DNA of 64,000 bases from Rhodobacteraceae bacterium Alg231-04 (lineage in GTDB: Bacteria; Pseudomonadota; Alphaproteobacteria; Rhodobacterales; Rhodobacteraceae). The stretch spans positions 511,220 to 575,219 of the forward strand of contig FREY01000003.1 in the NCBI GenBank assembly GCA_900143635.1, given 5' to 3'. Both the position numbers and the translations under genes were made by a program. How positions within the stretch are numbered: position 1 is the stretch's first letter; every line of letters begins with the position of its first letter. The notes under the pieces are model-generated. The model had not been told where the DNA came from. It ran no database searches and was given only the letters and a program-made list of their open reading frames with translations. Positions 35,280-43,922 of the stretch are shown here, piece after piece.

Positions 35280-37676
35280 ATGGCACACCAACTCCCCTCT
35301 CACGCGTCTGTCGTTGTTATCGGCGGCGGCATCATGGGCTGCTCTACGCTTTATCATCTGGCCAAGATGGGCGTCACCGACGCGATCCTGCTGGAGCGTA
35401 ACAAGCTTACCTCGGGCACCACATGGCATTCGGCGGCGCAGGTGCGTGCGCTGCGCCATTCGCGCAACCTGACACGGATGATCCAGTATTCAGTGGATCT
35501 CTATTCACAGCTCGAGGCCGAGACCGGCCAGAATGTAGGCTGGATCCAGAAAGGCTCTCTCTCGGTTGCCACCTCCGAAGGCCGCATGGCCCATATCCAG
35601 CGGCAGGAAGCGCTGGCCCATGCCTTTGGGGTTGAGGCAAAGTCGATCAGCCCCGGAGAGGCCAAGGAACGCTGGCCGCTGATGAACGCTGACGATGTGA
35701 TCGGCGCGGTCTGGTCACCTGATGACGGGCGGGTGTCGCCCTCCGATGTCTGCGCCGCATTGGTGAAGGCTGCCAAGGGGCTGGGCGCGCGGATCTTTGA
35801 GGACACCGGTGTGACCGGTATCCTGACGGAGAACGGCAAAGTTGTCGGGGTAGAGACGACCCAAGGCACCGTCGCTTGTGATGCCATCGCGCTGTGCACC
35901 GGGCTCTGGTCGCGTGAAGCCGGCGCCATGGCTGGTGCTGAAGTGCCAGCATTGGCCTGCGAACACTTCTACCTGCTGACCAAGCCAATTGATGGCATTG
36001 AGGGCAACATGCCGACCCTCAGCGATCACGACAATCACCTCTATATCCGTGACGATTCCGGCGGGCTGCTGGTCGGCTGTTTTGAACCCATGGGCAAGCC
36101 GATCAAACCCGGCATCCTGGATGAAACCTTTGAATTCGGCCTGTTGGGCGAAGACTGGGACCATTTTGAGCCTATGATGATGAACGCGCTTCATCGCCTG
36201 CCTGCACTGGAAACGGCCGAGGTCAAAATGCTACTCAATGGCCCCGAAAGCTTTACCCCAGATGGCATGTTCATGCTGGGGGAGACAGCCGAGACCAAGG
36301 GGCTGTTTCTGGGCTGCGGGATGAATTCAGTCGGCATGGCTTCGGGTGGTGGCGCGGGCATGAACCTCGCCCATTGTATCGTTCATGGCCACACCGCTTA
36401 CGATCTGGGTGAGGCCGACGCCAAACGGTTCGCGCCCATCTTCAACAATATCGATCACTTGATGGCCCGCGCGCCCGAAATCCTCGGCACCCATTACGAG
36501 ATTGCTTACCCTGGGCGTCAGCTCTCAACTGCGCGGGGTCTGCGCGCCCTGCCCCTTGATACATCCTACAAGGCGGCGGGCGCGCAGTTCAGCCAGGTCT
36601 ACGGCTGGGAACGGCCCTTGTATTTTGGCAAGACGCAGGAACCCGACCTGACGTTCCAGCGCCCCAACTGGTTCGAAAACGTGGCCGCTGAGGTGAAAGC
36701 CGCGCATGAGGCTGCGGCGATCTTTGACGCATCGCCCTTCGGCAAGGTCGAGGTTGTGGGCCCCGATGCAGAAGCCTTCCTGCAGCACGTCTGTGCGGCC
36801 AATATGGCCAAGGCACCGGGCTCGGCGATCTACACGGCGATCCTGAACGAACGCGGCACCTATGAAAGCGATCTGACCGCCCATCGGATCACCGACACGC
36901 ACTACCGCCTGTTCACCGGCACCAATGCGATCAGGCGCGATCTGACATGGTTCAGGCGCCACGCTGACGGTTTCGATATCACCCTGACCGACCGCACCGA
37001 GGATTACGCCGTTCTTGGCCTGATGGGGCCGGAGGCGGCACGGATCGTCACCGAATGTGGCGCTCCAGAGCTGAATGACCTCGGATACTTCAAGGTCGGC
37101 CCGGCGCATATCGCCGGCAAACATGTGCGCGCGGTGCGGATGTCTTATGTCGGTGAAGCAGGTTGGGAGATCACGATGAAGGCGGAGAATGCACAGACCG
37201 TCTATGACGCCCTCACTGCTGCCGGGGCCACGCCTGCCGGGCTTTACGCGCAAACCTCGATGCGGATTGAGAAAGGCTTTGCCGCAATGGGACACGAGCT
37301 GGACAGCGACATCACGCCTGTAGAGACTGGCATGGCGATGATGGCCTCCAAGAAAAAGGACTACATCGGGTCGGACGCCCTGAATGCACGGCGCGACAGC
37401 GGGGTTCGCTCGCTGGTCACGGTGATCTTTGAGGATGAGACCGCCGTACCGCTGGGACACGAGCCGATCTATGCGGAGGGCGATATCATCGGCCACACGA
37501 CTTCCACCGCATTCGGCTACCGCATCGGCAAGCCCATCGCGCTGGCCCACGCGCATGGCGCGGATCTGGACGGCAAAGACGTCACCGTCGAAGTCACCGG
37601 CAAACGGTATGTGGCCCGTCTGCAATTCGCCCCAGCCTATGACCCGAAGGGCCTGCGGATGAGAGGAGCGGCCTGA
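35280..37676 (+). CDS. Second dimethylglycine/sarcosine dehydrogenase-like FAD oxidoreductase with GcvT domain
   Basis: The 798-residue protein has FAD-binding GGGIMG (15-20) and SGTTWHSAAQVRA with His50 at the covalent-FAD position, then a GcvT aminomethyltransferase half with VTLTxRT-like and YVGEAGWEITMKAENAQ segments. It is a paralogue of the protein at 4492-6942. The ATG at 35280 was chosen; a longer frame from 35130 adds 50 non-family residues and overlaps the promoter. It is first in a three-gene run with BKACE and an aminotransferase. It probably demethylates an N-methylated substrate to formaldehyde bound to folate; the substrate is unknown. Confidence 0.87.
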   Translation: MAHQLPSHASVVVIGGGIMGCSTLYHLAKMGVTDAILLERNKLTSGTTWHSAAQVRALRHSRNLTRMIQYSVDLYSQLEAETGQNVGWIQKGSLSVATSEGRMAHIQRQEALAHAFGVEAKSISPGEAKERWPLMNADDVIGAVWSPDDGRVSPSDVCAALVKAAKGLGARIFEDTGVTGILTENGKVVGVETTQGTVACDAIALCTGLWSREAGAMAGAEVPALACEHFYLLTKPIDGIEGNMPTLSDHDNHLYIRDDSGGLLVGCFEPMGKPIKPGILDETFEFGLLGEDWDHFEPMMMNALHRLPALETAEVKMLLNGPESFTPDGMFMLGETAETKGLFLGCGMNSVGMASGGGAGMNLAHCIVHGHTAYDLGEADAKRFAPIFNNIDHLMARAPEILGTHYEIAYPGRQLSTARGLRALPLDTSYKAAGAQFSQVYGWERPLYFGKTQEPDLTFQRPNWFENVAAEVKAAHEAAAIFDASPFGKVEVVGPDAEAFLQHVCAANMAKAPGSAIYTAILNERGTYESDLTAHRITDTHYRLFTGTNAIRRDLTWFRRHADGFDITLTDRTEDYAVLGLMGPEAARIVTECGAPELNDLGYFKVGPAHIAGKHVRAVRMSYVGEAGWEITMKAENAQTVYDALTAAGATPAGLYAQTSMRIEKGFAAMGHELDSDITPVETGMAMMASKKKDYIGSDALNARRDSGVRSLVTVIFEDETAVPLGHEPIYAEGDIIGHTTSTAFGYRIGKPIALAHAHGADLDGKDVTVEVTGKRYVARLQFAPAYDPKGLRMRGAA

Positions 37677-38461
37677 TGGAAAAGCCTTTCACCCTGATGG
37701 TCGCGCCCAATGGGGCGCGGCGGCAGCAATCGGATCACCCTGCCCTGCCAATAACAGCAGACGAACTGGCCGCCACGGCCAAGGCCTGTCTTGCCGAGGG
37801 TGCGGACGCCATCCACCTGCATGTCCGACAGGATGACGGCAGCCATTCCTTGGATGCCGGGCGCTACCGCGAGGCCATCGCTGCAATAGAAGGGGCGGCC
37901 CCCGGCATGGCCATTCAGGTCACCACAGAAAGCGCCAGCGTCTATGACGTCCCGGCACAACTTGCCTGCCTGGAGGCGTTGCGGCCCGCCTCCGCCTCTA
38001 TCTCGATCCGCGAAATGGCCCGCGACCCAAAGCTGGCGGCGCGTGTTTATTCTGTGGCCGCTGAGGCTGGCACGCAGGTGCAGCATATCCTCTACACCCG
38101 CACCTGTATTGATCAGCTCTGCGCATGGCGCGAAGGCGGCGTGATCCGAGCAGAGCAGGATGATGTGATTTTTGTTCTTGGCCAGTACAAGCCACCCGTT
38201 CTTGCACAGCCCAGTGATCTGGACGGTTTCTTGAGTGCAACTGCTGGATTAGGCCTCAACTGGGCTATCTGTGCATTCGGGCAGAACGAACACGCCTGCC
38301 TGCTGAACGCTATTCACCGCGGCGGCAATATCCGCATTGGATTTGAAAACAATATTCATACACCGGACGGCAATCTGCTGACCAGTAACGCCGCTTCGAT
38401 ACGAAATTTGATAACTGCGGCCCGTTCCCAAGGTCTTGTTCCCGCCGCACCAGCGGTCTGA
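37676..38461 (+). CDS. Beta-keto acid cleavage enzyme (BKACE, DUF849) family protein
   Basis: The 261-residue TIM-barrel protein has BKACE motifs: MVAPNGARR near the start, HLHVR (47-51, zinc-binding histidines) and RIGFENNIHTPDG near the end. BKACEs condense a beta-keto acid with acetyl-CoA to give acetoacetate and a new CoA ester (the Kce reaction), and one group cleaves dehydrocarnitine to betaine. The start overlaps the flavoprotein stop by one base (TGATG). It is somewhat shorter than the usual 270-310 residues. The natural beta-keto acid is unknown. Confidence 0.85.
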   Translation: MEKPFTLMVAPNGARRQQSDHPALPITADELAATAKACLAEGADAIHLHVRQDDGSHSLDAGRYREAIAAIEGAAPGMAIQVTTESASVYDVPAQLACLEALRPASASISIREMARDPKLAARVYSVAAEAGTQVQHILYTRTCIDQLCAWREGGVIRAEQDDVIFVLGQYKPPVLAQPSDLDGFLSATAGLGLNWAICAFGQNEHACLLNAIHRGGNIRIGFENNIHTPDGNLLTSNAASIRNLITAARSQGLVPAAPAV

Positions 38462-38487
38462 GTTTCCCCGCCCAATAGGAGGCACCC

Positions 38488-39813
38488 ATGTCCCATGTTT
38501 TTCCCCGCCACTGTAAATCCGACCTCCCCACCGCCGTGGGCGGCGAAGGCTGCTACCTGATCGATGCAAGCGGCAAGCGCTACTTTGACGGCTCCGGGGG
38601 CGCGGCGGTTTCCTGTCTGGGGCACGGCGACGCAGAAATAGCCGCGGCCATCAAGGCACAGGTGGACAAGCTGGCCTTTGCCCACACCGGGTTTTTCACC
38701 TCAGATCCGGCCGAGGAGCTGGCCGATCTTCTGATCGCCAATGCGCCGGGTGATCTGGACCGGGTCTATTTCGTCTCTGGCGGGTCCGAGGCGACCGAGG
38801 CAGCCATCAAACTGGCGCGCCAGTACCATCTGGAAAACGGTGAACCCAACCGCCGCCACGTGATTGCGCGGCGGCAGAGCTACCACGGTAACACACTGGG
38901 CGCGCTGGCTGCAGGCGGCAATGAATGGCGGCGTCAGCAGTTTGCGCCGCTGCTGATCGACATCAGCCATATCGACCCCTGTTATGAATACGCCGAAAAA
39001 CCCGAAGGCATGACCAGCTATGACTATGGTCAGCAGGCCGCGCAGGCGCTGGAGGATAAAATCCTGCGACTGGGGTCGGACAGTGTCATGGCCTTCATGG
39101 CCGAACCGGTTGTGGGGGCGACGCTGGGCGCAGTGCCGGCCGTTGAGGGCTATTTCAAGCGCATTCGCGAGATATGCGACCAGTACGGCGTTTTGCTGAT
39201 CCTTGATGAGGTCATGTGCGGCATGGGGCGCACCGGGCATCTGTTTGCCTGTGACGCGGACGGGATCGCACCCGATATTCTGTGTATCGCCAAAGGATTG
39301 GGTGCCGGATATCAGCCGATCGGTGCGATGCTGTGTACGGATAAGATTTACAACGCGATCGACGGCGGCTCAGGGTTCTTCCAGCACGGGCATACCTACA
39401 TCGGCCACCCGGTTGCTACTGCCGCGGGCTTGGCCGTAGTTCGCGCGCTGCTGGATCGGGGATTGGTAGAACGGGTCACACCGATGGGCGATAAGTTGCA
39501 AACGGCGCTTGTCGCAGCGCTGGGCCAGCATCCGCATGTGGGTGACATCCGCGGACGCGGTTTGTTTCGCGGCATTGAACTGGTCGCGGACCGAGACACA
39601 AAAGCACCTTTTGATCCCGCTCTGAAACTTGCGGCAACGGTCAAGAAAGCCGCCTTTGAAGCCGGGCTGATCTGCTATCCGATGTCGGGCACAAGAGACG
39701 GGCGCAAAGGTGATCATATCCTGCTGGCCCCGCCCTTTATCCTGACCGACGACCACGTGGACGAAATCGTCGATAAATTGAAAGCGGCCATTCTGTCGTC
39801 TCTGCCAAAATAA
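38488..39813 (+). CDS. Class III (PLP) aminotransferase
   Basis: The 441-residue enzyme has the class III layout: FVSGGSEATEAAIKLARQY (PLP phosphate region), RRQSYHGNTLGALA, LILDEVMCGMGRTG with Asp240, and CIAKGLGAGYQPIGA with PLP lysine Lys269. It most resembles omega-amino acid:pyruvate or beta-alanine-type aminotransferases. Next to a BKACE, it may make the beta-keto acid by deaminating a beta-amino acid. Cytoplasmic; amino donor unknown. Confidence 0.88.
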   Translation: MSHVFPRHCKSDLPTAVGGEGCYLIDASGKRYFDGSGGAAVSCLGHGDAEIAAAIKAQVDKLAFAHTGFFTSDPAEELADLLIANAPGDLDRVYFVSGGSEATEAAIKLARQYHLENGEPNRRHVIARRQSYHGNTLGALAAGGNEWRRQQFAPLLIDISHIDPCYEYAEKPEGMTSYDYGQQAAQALEDKILRLGSDSVMAFMAEPVVGATLGAVPAVEGYFKRIREICDQYGVLLILDEVMCGMGRTGHLFACDADGIAPDILCIAKGLGAGYQPIGAMLCTDKIYNAIDGGSGFFQHGHTYIGHPVATAAGLAVVRALLDRGLVERVTPMGDKLQTALVAALGQHPHVGDIRGRGLFRGIELVADRDTKAPFDPALKLAATVKKAAFEAGLICYPMSGTRDGRKGDHILLAPPFILTDDHVDEIVDKLKAAILSSLPK

Positions 39814-39996
39814 GACCAGCGAACATCCGCCCAAACCGGAATCAGCGCGCCCAGAGTGGCGCGCCAGGGCCAGAAAGGCCAAAAACAAGGCGACACGCGC
39901 AACCTGAAAGGCACCAAGGGCGGCAACCATTCAGTCTGAAAGCCGCATTCCTGTTCTTGTTCCGGCACAGTCCGCAAAAATCATCACGTTGTGTTT

Positions 39997-40026
39997 TGAC
40001 AATCTCAAGCTGAGCCGCCTAATCTC
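39997..40026 (+). promoter_or_regulatory. Sigma70-type promoter of the TetR gene
   Basis: TTGACA (39997-40002) and TAATCT (40021-40026) are 18 bases apart, 24 bases before the TetR start. AATCTCAA occurs twice (40002-40009 and 40022-40029), overlapping both elements, and may be an operator. The rest of 39814-40049 shows no gene. Confidence 0.55.
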
Positions 40027-40049
40027 AACATAGTTTTGAAAGGTTGACT

Positions 40050-40724
40050 ATGGATATGAGTTCTCTGACGCTGGGCGAAGATGTGCCCGGTGTATTTGCT
40101 GCAAGACAAAAGCGCAGTATCCGCATTCGTGACAAGTATTTGGAAGCTGGCGTTGAACTGCTGAATAACATGAGGTTCAGCGATTTACGTGTTTTGGATC
40201 TGGCCGCAGAATGCGGTGGGTCTGTCGGCAGTTTTTACACCCGATTTCAAGATAAAGAAGCATATTTCCGGGCTCTTAGGGCGGCAACAATCAGGGCCTG
40301 CAACCAAGATATCGGTGCCCGCCTAAATAAGGAACGGCTGTTGACGCTGGACGGCGATACATTGCTGGATGAACTGGTCGACGTTTTGGCGGACATCTTC
40401 ACATCACCGGTGCGCGGTGTCCTGCGCGAGTCTCTGTTGCGGATTCTGGAACCTGATGAGCCTTGGGCCCCAATGCGGGAATCGGCACGTCAGATCCTTC
40501 AAAACCTTGACCACGCCACCCCATCGCGTTTTCCGGAGCTTACGGAAGACGACGCCAAAACGCGGATGAATTTTTGTTTTCAACTGATCGTAGGTGCGCT
40601 GCAAAATGATCTGCTGAACGACAACCACATCTTCACGGCCAAGGATCAGACCCTGCGCAATGGTTTGAAAGACGCGGTACACGCTTATATGCAACTGCCG
40701 CCGCCGCTGCGAACCGACGTCTAA
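40050..40724 (+). CDS. TetR family transcriptional regulator
   Basis: The 224-residue protein has an N-terminal TetR-type helix-turn-helix (FSDLRVLDLAAECGGSVGSF then YTRFQDKEAYFRAL) and an all-helical ligand domain. GAAAGG precedes the ATG at 40050; the second ATG at 40056 is possible. It is downstream of the aminotransferase and may control that operon or only itself. It converges on the LysR gene with a 4-base overlap of the stops. Confidence 0.85.
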   Translation: MDMSSLTLGEDVPGVFAARQKRSIRIRDKYLEAGVELLNNMRFSDLRVLDLAAECGGSVGSFYTRFQDKEAYFRALRAATIRACNQDIGARLNKERLLTLDGDTLLDELVDVLADIFTSPVRGVLRESLLRILEPDEPWAPMRESARQILQNLDHATPSRFPELTEDDAKTRMNFCFQLIVGALQNDLLNDNHIFTAKDQTLRNGLKDAVHAYMQLPPPLRTDV

Positions 40725-41596
40725 AGGATCGCCTTTAGTTCTTCATGAAGCCAGCAGAGCGCGGGGCCGATCGCCGCGTTCTTTGGCAAGGACAGCTCTG
40801 CCGGGGCGCTCCACGGTTTGTGATCGAAGGCGACGTTGAGCTGGGCAAGCCTGCCGTCTGCTATCAGATCCTCGGTCATATGCACCGGCAGATAGGTCCA
40901 GCCTAGACCAGCCAGCGCCATCTCGCGCAGAGCTGTGAAACTGCCGCACCACAGGGCATCTGCGGAAAACTGTGGAAAATGTTCTGGCATTCTCTGGCTG
41001 GCGCCGCGCAAAAGCAACTGCCGCGCGGCCCGGATATCCGTGTCCCGGACAACCTCCAGCGCAGCCAGCGGGTGCCCTGCCGCCGCAACCGAAACAAACG
41101 GCAGGTCGCCAATGAAACAGACCGCCAGTCGGAAATCCATTTCCAGCGTTGAAAAACTCAATCCCAGATCCGCATCACCCGCCAGAACTGCCGCTTCGAC
41201 GTCAACGCAGGGCATCACCTTGAGCTCCAGCTCCGTCTTTGGGAACCGCTGCGCAAACCTTGCGCAGGCGGACCCGAAACCGGGCAGGAACAGCGCGTCA
41301 TCCATCGCAATTCGCAGCAATGCCTCCTCCCCGCGCCGCACGGCAGTGGCCGCCGCTTCCAGCTCGTTCATTTGCAACAGTACAGAACGCGCATGTTCCA
41401 GAACCCGGCGGCCATCCTCCGTCAGAACCGGCATGCGGGAAGACCTGTCAAACAGGATCAGCCCCATATCCACCTCAAGGCTGGCAATGCCGGTACTGAT
41501 TGCCGACTGCGCCTTGCCCATGCGGCGACCCGCCGCCGAAAAAGAGCCGGCCTCGACGGCTGTCAAAAACATCTGCAACTGATCGGCGGAAAACAT
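40721..41596 (-). CDS. LysR family transcriptional regulator, divergent from PACE gene
   Basis: The 291-residue protein has a LysR N-terminal helix-turn-helix (LQMFLTAVEAGSFSAAGRRM then AQSAISTGIASLE) and a substrate-binding domain. It is divergent from the PACE-family gene across 91 bp. This matches the common arrangement in which a LysR regulator controls a PACE efflux gene (AceR/AceI of Acinetobacter). Confidence 0.87.
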   Translation of the reverse strand: MFSADQLQMFLTAVEAGSFSAAGRRMGKAQSAISTGIASLEVDMGLILFDRSSRMPVLTEDGRRVLEHARSVLLQMNELEAAATAVRRGEEALLRIAMDDALFLPGFGSACARFAQRFPKTELELKVMPCVDVEAAVLAGDADLGLSFSTLEMDFRLAVCFIGDLPFVSVAAAGHPLAALEVVRDTDIRAARQLLLRGASQRMPEHFPQFSADALWCGSFTALREMALAGLGWTYLPVHMTEDLIADGRLAQLNVAFDHKPWSAPAELSLPKNAAIGPALCWLHEELKAIL

Positions 41597-41687
41597 ATGC
41601 TCAACCTATCTGGATTTCCGTTAGGTTCTAACTTGGCATATCCGGATCTGCGATTAAATAGGGGCCAGATCATACAGGACGCAGCCC

Positions 41688-42116
41688 ATGACCCAGAAAG
41701 AGCGCATCTTTCATTCCATTCTGTTCGAAGCCATCGCGCTGCTTCTGTTTGTGCCGCTTGCGATGTTGGTGACCCAAAAAGGCGCCGCCACGATGGCTGG
41801 AATCAGCCTATTGCTGAGCCTGATGGCCATGGTCTGGAACTATATCTACAACCTGCTGTTTGATCGCCTTTACGGGGCCGAGCGCAGCACCCGCGGCCTG
41901 TGGGTCCGCATCGGCCACGGGCTGGGATTTGAGGTCGGCCTGATCTTTGCCACGATCCCGGTTCTGATGGTTGCCCTGCAGGAAAGCTTTGTCACTGTGC
42001 TGGTTCTGGATCTGGGCGCGGTGGTTTTCTTCTTCGTCTATGCCATCCTGTTCAATTGGGCCTATGACTGGCTGCGCCCGCGTATTCTGAGCATCCCCAC
42101 AGCGCCCTGCGGCTAG
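41688..42116 (+). CDS. PACE-family efflux transporter (AceI-like)
   Basis: The 142-residue inner-membrane protein has four transmembrane helices arranged as two tandem bacterial transmembrane-pair domains, with FHSILFEAIALLL (Glu14 equivalent to the essential AceI Glu15) and WNYIYNLLFD at the end of helix 2 and FNWAYDWLRPRI at the end of helix 4. PACE proteins export chlorhexidine and other biocides, and short-chain diamines as natural substrates. Its regulator is the divergent LysR gene. Confidence 0.9.
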   Translation: MTQKERIFHSILFEAIALLLFVPLAMLVTQKGAATMAGISLLLSLMAMVWNYIYNLLFDRLYGAERSTRGLWVRIGHGLGFEVGLIFATIPVLMVALQESFVTVLVLDLGAVVFFFVYAILFNWAYDWLRPRILSIPTAPCG

Positions 42117-42174
42117 GGCAAATCTTTTGCGATCCGGGCGCCAACTGCCGCATTTTTAAGCAGCACCCCGTTTT

Positions 42175-43119
42175 TTGCCCCTCATTTCCGCGGATTCACC
42201 TTCCCTTGCGCGCGCATACGCGCGAAACCGATTTCGCTGTCAGGGCGGAATCGCCGTTCTGTTTTGGCACTGCGAGGGCTCCATCAGCTATCTGGATGAC
42301 ATAACCGGCACCCCGTCCGCCTCTCTGCAGCCGCGCGCGCGTGGCGCTGCAAGGGTGTCTGCACAGTTCAAGGACGGCCAAAGCCGCATCAAGGATCTGC
42401 GCCAGTCCGGTGCGATGAAGCTGCTGTTTCCGCAAGGTCGCCCTTGGCTGGAGGCGGTGATGATCAATTCGGCCGGCGGCATCACCGGCGGCGACAGGTT
42501 CGCAGTCGAGGCCACCGCCTTTTCCGGCGCCAAACTGACTGTCACCACCCAGGCCGCCGAACGCGCCTACCGTGCCCAACCGGGAGAGACCGCCCGGATG
42601 GAAACCCGGCTGGCCGCCGAAGACGGCGCTGCGCTGCATTGGTTGCCGCAGGAAACGATCCTCTATGATGCCTGCCGCTATACGCGCTCCTTGCGGGCCG
42701 AACTGGCTGCTGGTGCCCGCTTCCTGATGGTGGAACCGCTGGTTTTCGGGCGTACCGGCATGGGTGAGACCCTCACCAAGGGTCTGTTCCATGACCGGAT
42801 CGATATTCGCTGCGACGGCCAGCGCCTTTTCTACGATTCAACCCGTCTGCAGGGTGATATCGCCGCCACCCTATCTGGTGCTGCGATCGGCGGCGGCGCG
42901 GCGGCCATGGCCAGCCTGCTGCTGGTTGCCCCTGACGCTGAAACCCATCTGGCGCCCCTGCGCGCCGCGCTGCCCGACACCGGCGGCGCCACGCTTCTGC
43001 ATCCCGATGTGCTGTATATGCGCCTTCTGGCCGAAGACAGTTTTGAGATGCGCAAAACCCTGCTGCCGATCCTCGACCGCCTGACCGGCGATGGGTTGCC
43101 GCTTGCCTGGAGACTCTGA
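42175..43119 (+). CDS. ureD: Urease accessory protein UreD
   Basis: The protein of up to 314 residues has UreD motifs: LQPRARGAARVSAQF, MKLLFPQG, EAVMINSAGGITGGDRF, TTQAAERAYR, WLPQETILYDA and GRTGMGE. UreD (UreH) forms the UreDFG complex that delivers nickel to apo-urease. The longest start is a TTG at 42175. No ATG or GTG is available before the conserved region, so the true start is uncertain and roughly 40 N-terminal residues are atypical. It heads the ureDA-x-BC-x-EFG cluster. Confidence 0.9.
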   Translation: MPLISADSPSLARAYARNRFRCQGGIAVLFWHCEGSISYLDDITGTPSASLQPRARGAARVSAQFKDGQSRIKDLRQSGAMKLLFPQGRPWLEAVMINSAGGITGGDRFAVEATAFSGAKLTVTTQAAERAYRAQPGETARMETRLAAEDGAALHWLPQETILYDACRYTRSLRAELAAGARFLMVEPLVFGRTGMGETLTKGLFHDRIDIRCDGQRLFYDSTRLQGDIAATLSGAAIGGGAAAMASLLLVAPDAETHLAPLRAALPDTGGATLLHPDVLYMRLLAEDSFEMRKTLLPILDRLTGDGLPLAWRL

Positions 43120-43122
43120 GAC

Positions 43123-43425
43123 ATGAACCTGACCCCCCGTGAACGCGAAAAACTGCTCGTCGCCATGGCCGCCGAAGTGGCCCGCAAACGGCTGGCGCGC
43201 GGCGTCAAGCTGAACCACCCCGAAGCCATCGCCCTGATCACCGATGCCGTTGTCGAAGGCGCGCGCGACGGACGGTCCGTGGCCGACATGATGGAGGCCG
43301 GCGCCCAGGTGATCACCCGCGAGCAATGCATGGCCGGGGTGCCCGAAATGATCCACGACGTTCAGGTCGAAGCCACATTCCCCGACGGCACCAAACTGGT
43401 CACCGTCCACAATCCCATTCGCTAA
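43123..43425 (+). CDS. ureA: Urease gamma subunit UreA
   Basis: The 100-residue protein starts [20 protein letters not shown] and ends [14 protein letters not shown], both diagnostic of the gamma subunit. It is full length and begins 3 bases after ureD. Confidence 0.97.
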   Translation: MNLTPREREKLLVAMAAEVARKRLARGVKLNHPEAIALITDAVVEGARDGRSVADMMEAGAQVITREQCMAGVPEMIHDVQVEATFPDGTKLVTVHNPIR

Positions 43426-43437
43426 GGAGCCGCCCCG

Positions 43438-43608
43438 ATGACAAAACCTGCCCTGACCCTGATTGCCCTCTTCGCTGCTGCTCCGGCTTTTGCCCACGGT
43501 GGCGCGCATATCCACCCGCATGAGGCCGCCGGCTGGCTGCCACTGGTGCTGATGCTGGCCGCGGCCGGCGGCGGCGCGGCCTATGCCTATGCTCGGGGCC
43601 GCAAATGA
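43438..43608 (+). CDS. Small exported histidine-rich protein within the urease operon
   Basis: This 56-residue frame lies between ureA and ureB with AAGGAG 9 bases upstream. It has a signal peptide ([15 protein letters not shown]), a short histidine-rich mature N-terminus ([10 protein letters not shown], four His) and a single transmembrane helix ending in RGRK. Its stop overlaps the ureB start (ATGA), so it is clearly translated as part of the operon. The signal peptide plus His cluster recalls the N-terminus of HupE/UreJ nickel permeases, but the permease body is missing. A periplasmic nickel-binding role is a guess. Confidence 0.7.
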   Translation: MTKPALTLIALFAAAPAFAHGGAHIHPHEAAGWLPLVLMLAAAGGGAAYAYARGRK

Positions 43609-43922
43609 TCCCCGGCGAAGTCATTCCCGCCGAGGGAGACATCACCCTCAACGAGGGCCGCAAAGGCACGATGCTGATGGTCACCAACACCGGCGACCGG
43701 CCGGTGCAGGTCGGCAGCCACTACCATTTCACCGAGACCAACCCGGCGCTGGATTTCAACCGCTACGCCGCCCTTGGCATGCGGCTGGACATTCCGGCAG
43801 GCACAGCCGTGCGATTTGAACCGGGCCAGCGGCGCGAGGTCATGCTGGTGCCGATCGGCGGACACCGCCGCATCTTTGGTTTCAATCAGCACATCATGGG
43901 GGATCTGAAAGATGGCCGGTAA
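43605..43922 (+). CDS. ureB: Urease beta subunit UreB
   Basis: The 105-residue protein starts [19 protein letters not shown] and contains [20 protein letters not shown] and [15 protein letters not shown], diagnostic of the beta subunit. It overlaps the small upstream gene by 4 bases and ureC by 11. Confidence 0.97.
   Translation: MIPGEVIPAEGDITLNEGRKGTMLMVTNTGDRPVQVGSHYHFTETNPALDFNRYAALGMRLDIPAGTAVRFEPGQRREVMLVPIGGHRRIFGFNQHIMGDLKDGR

Noticed and set aside
42175-42300. Frameshift or truncation at the start of ureD
   Set aside because: The N-terminus is atypical and starts with TTG, but the frame is continuous and every conserved UreD motif is intact; this is only start uncertainty.
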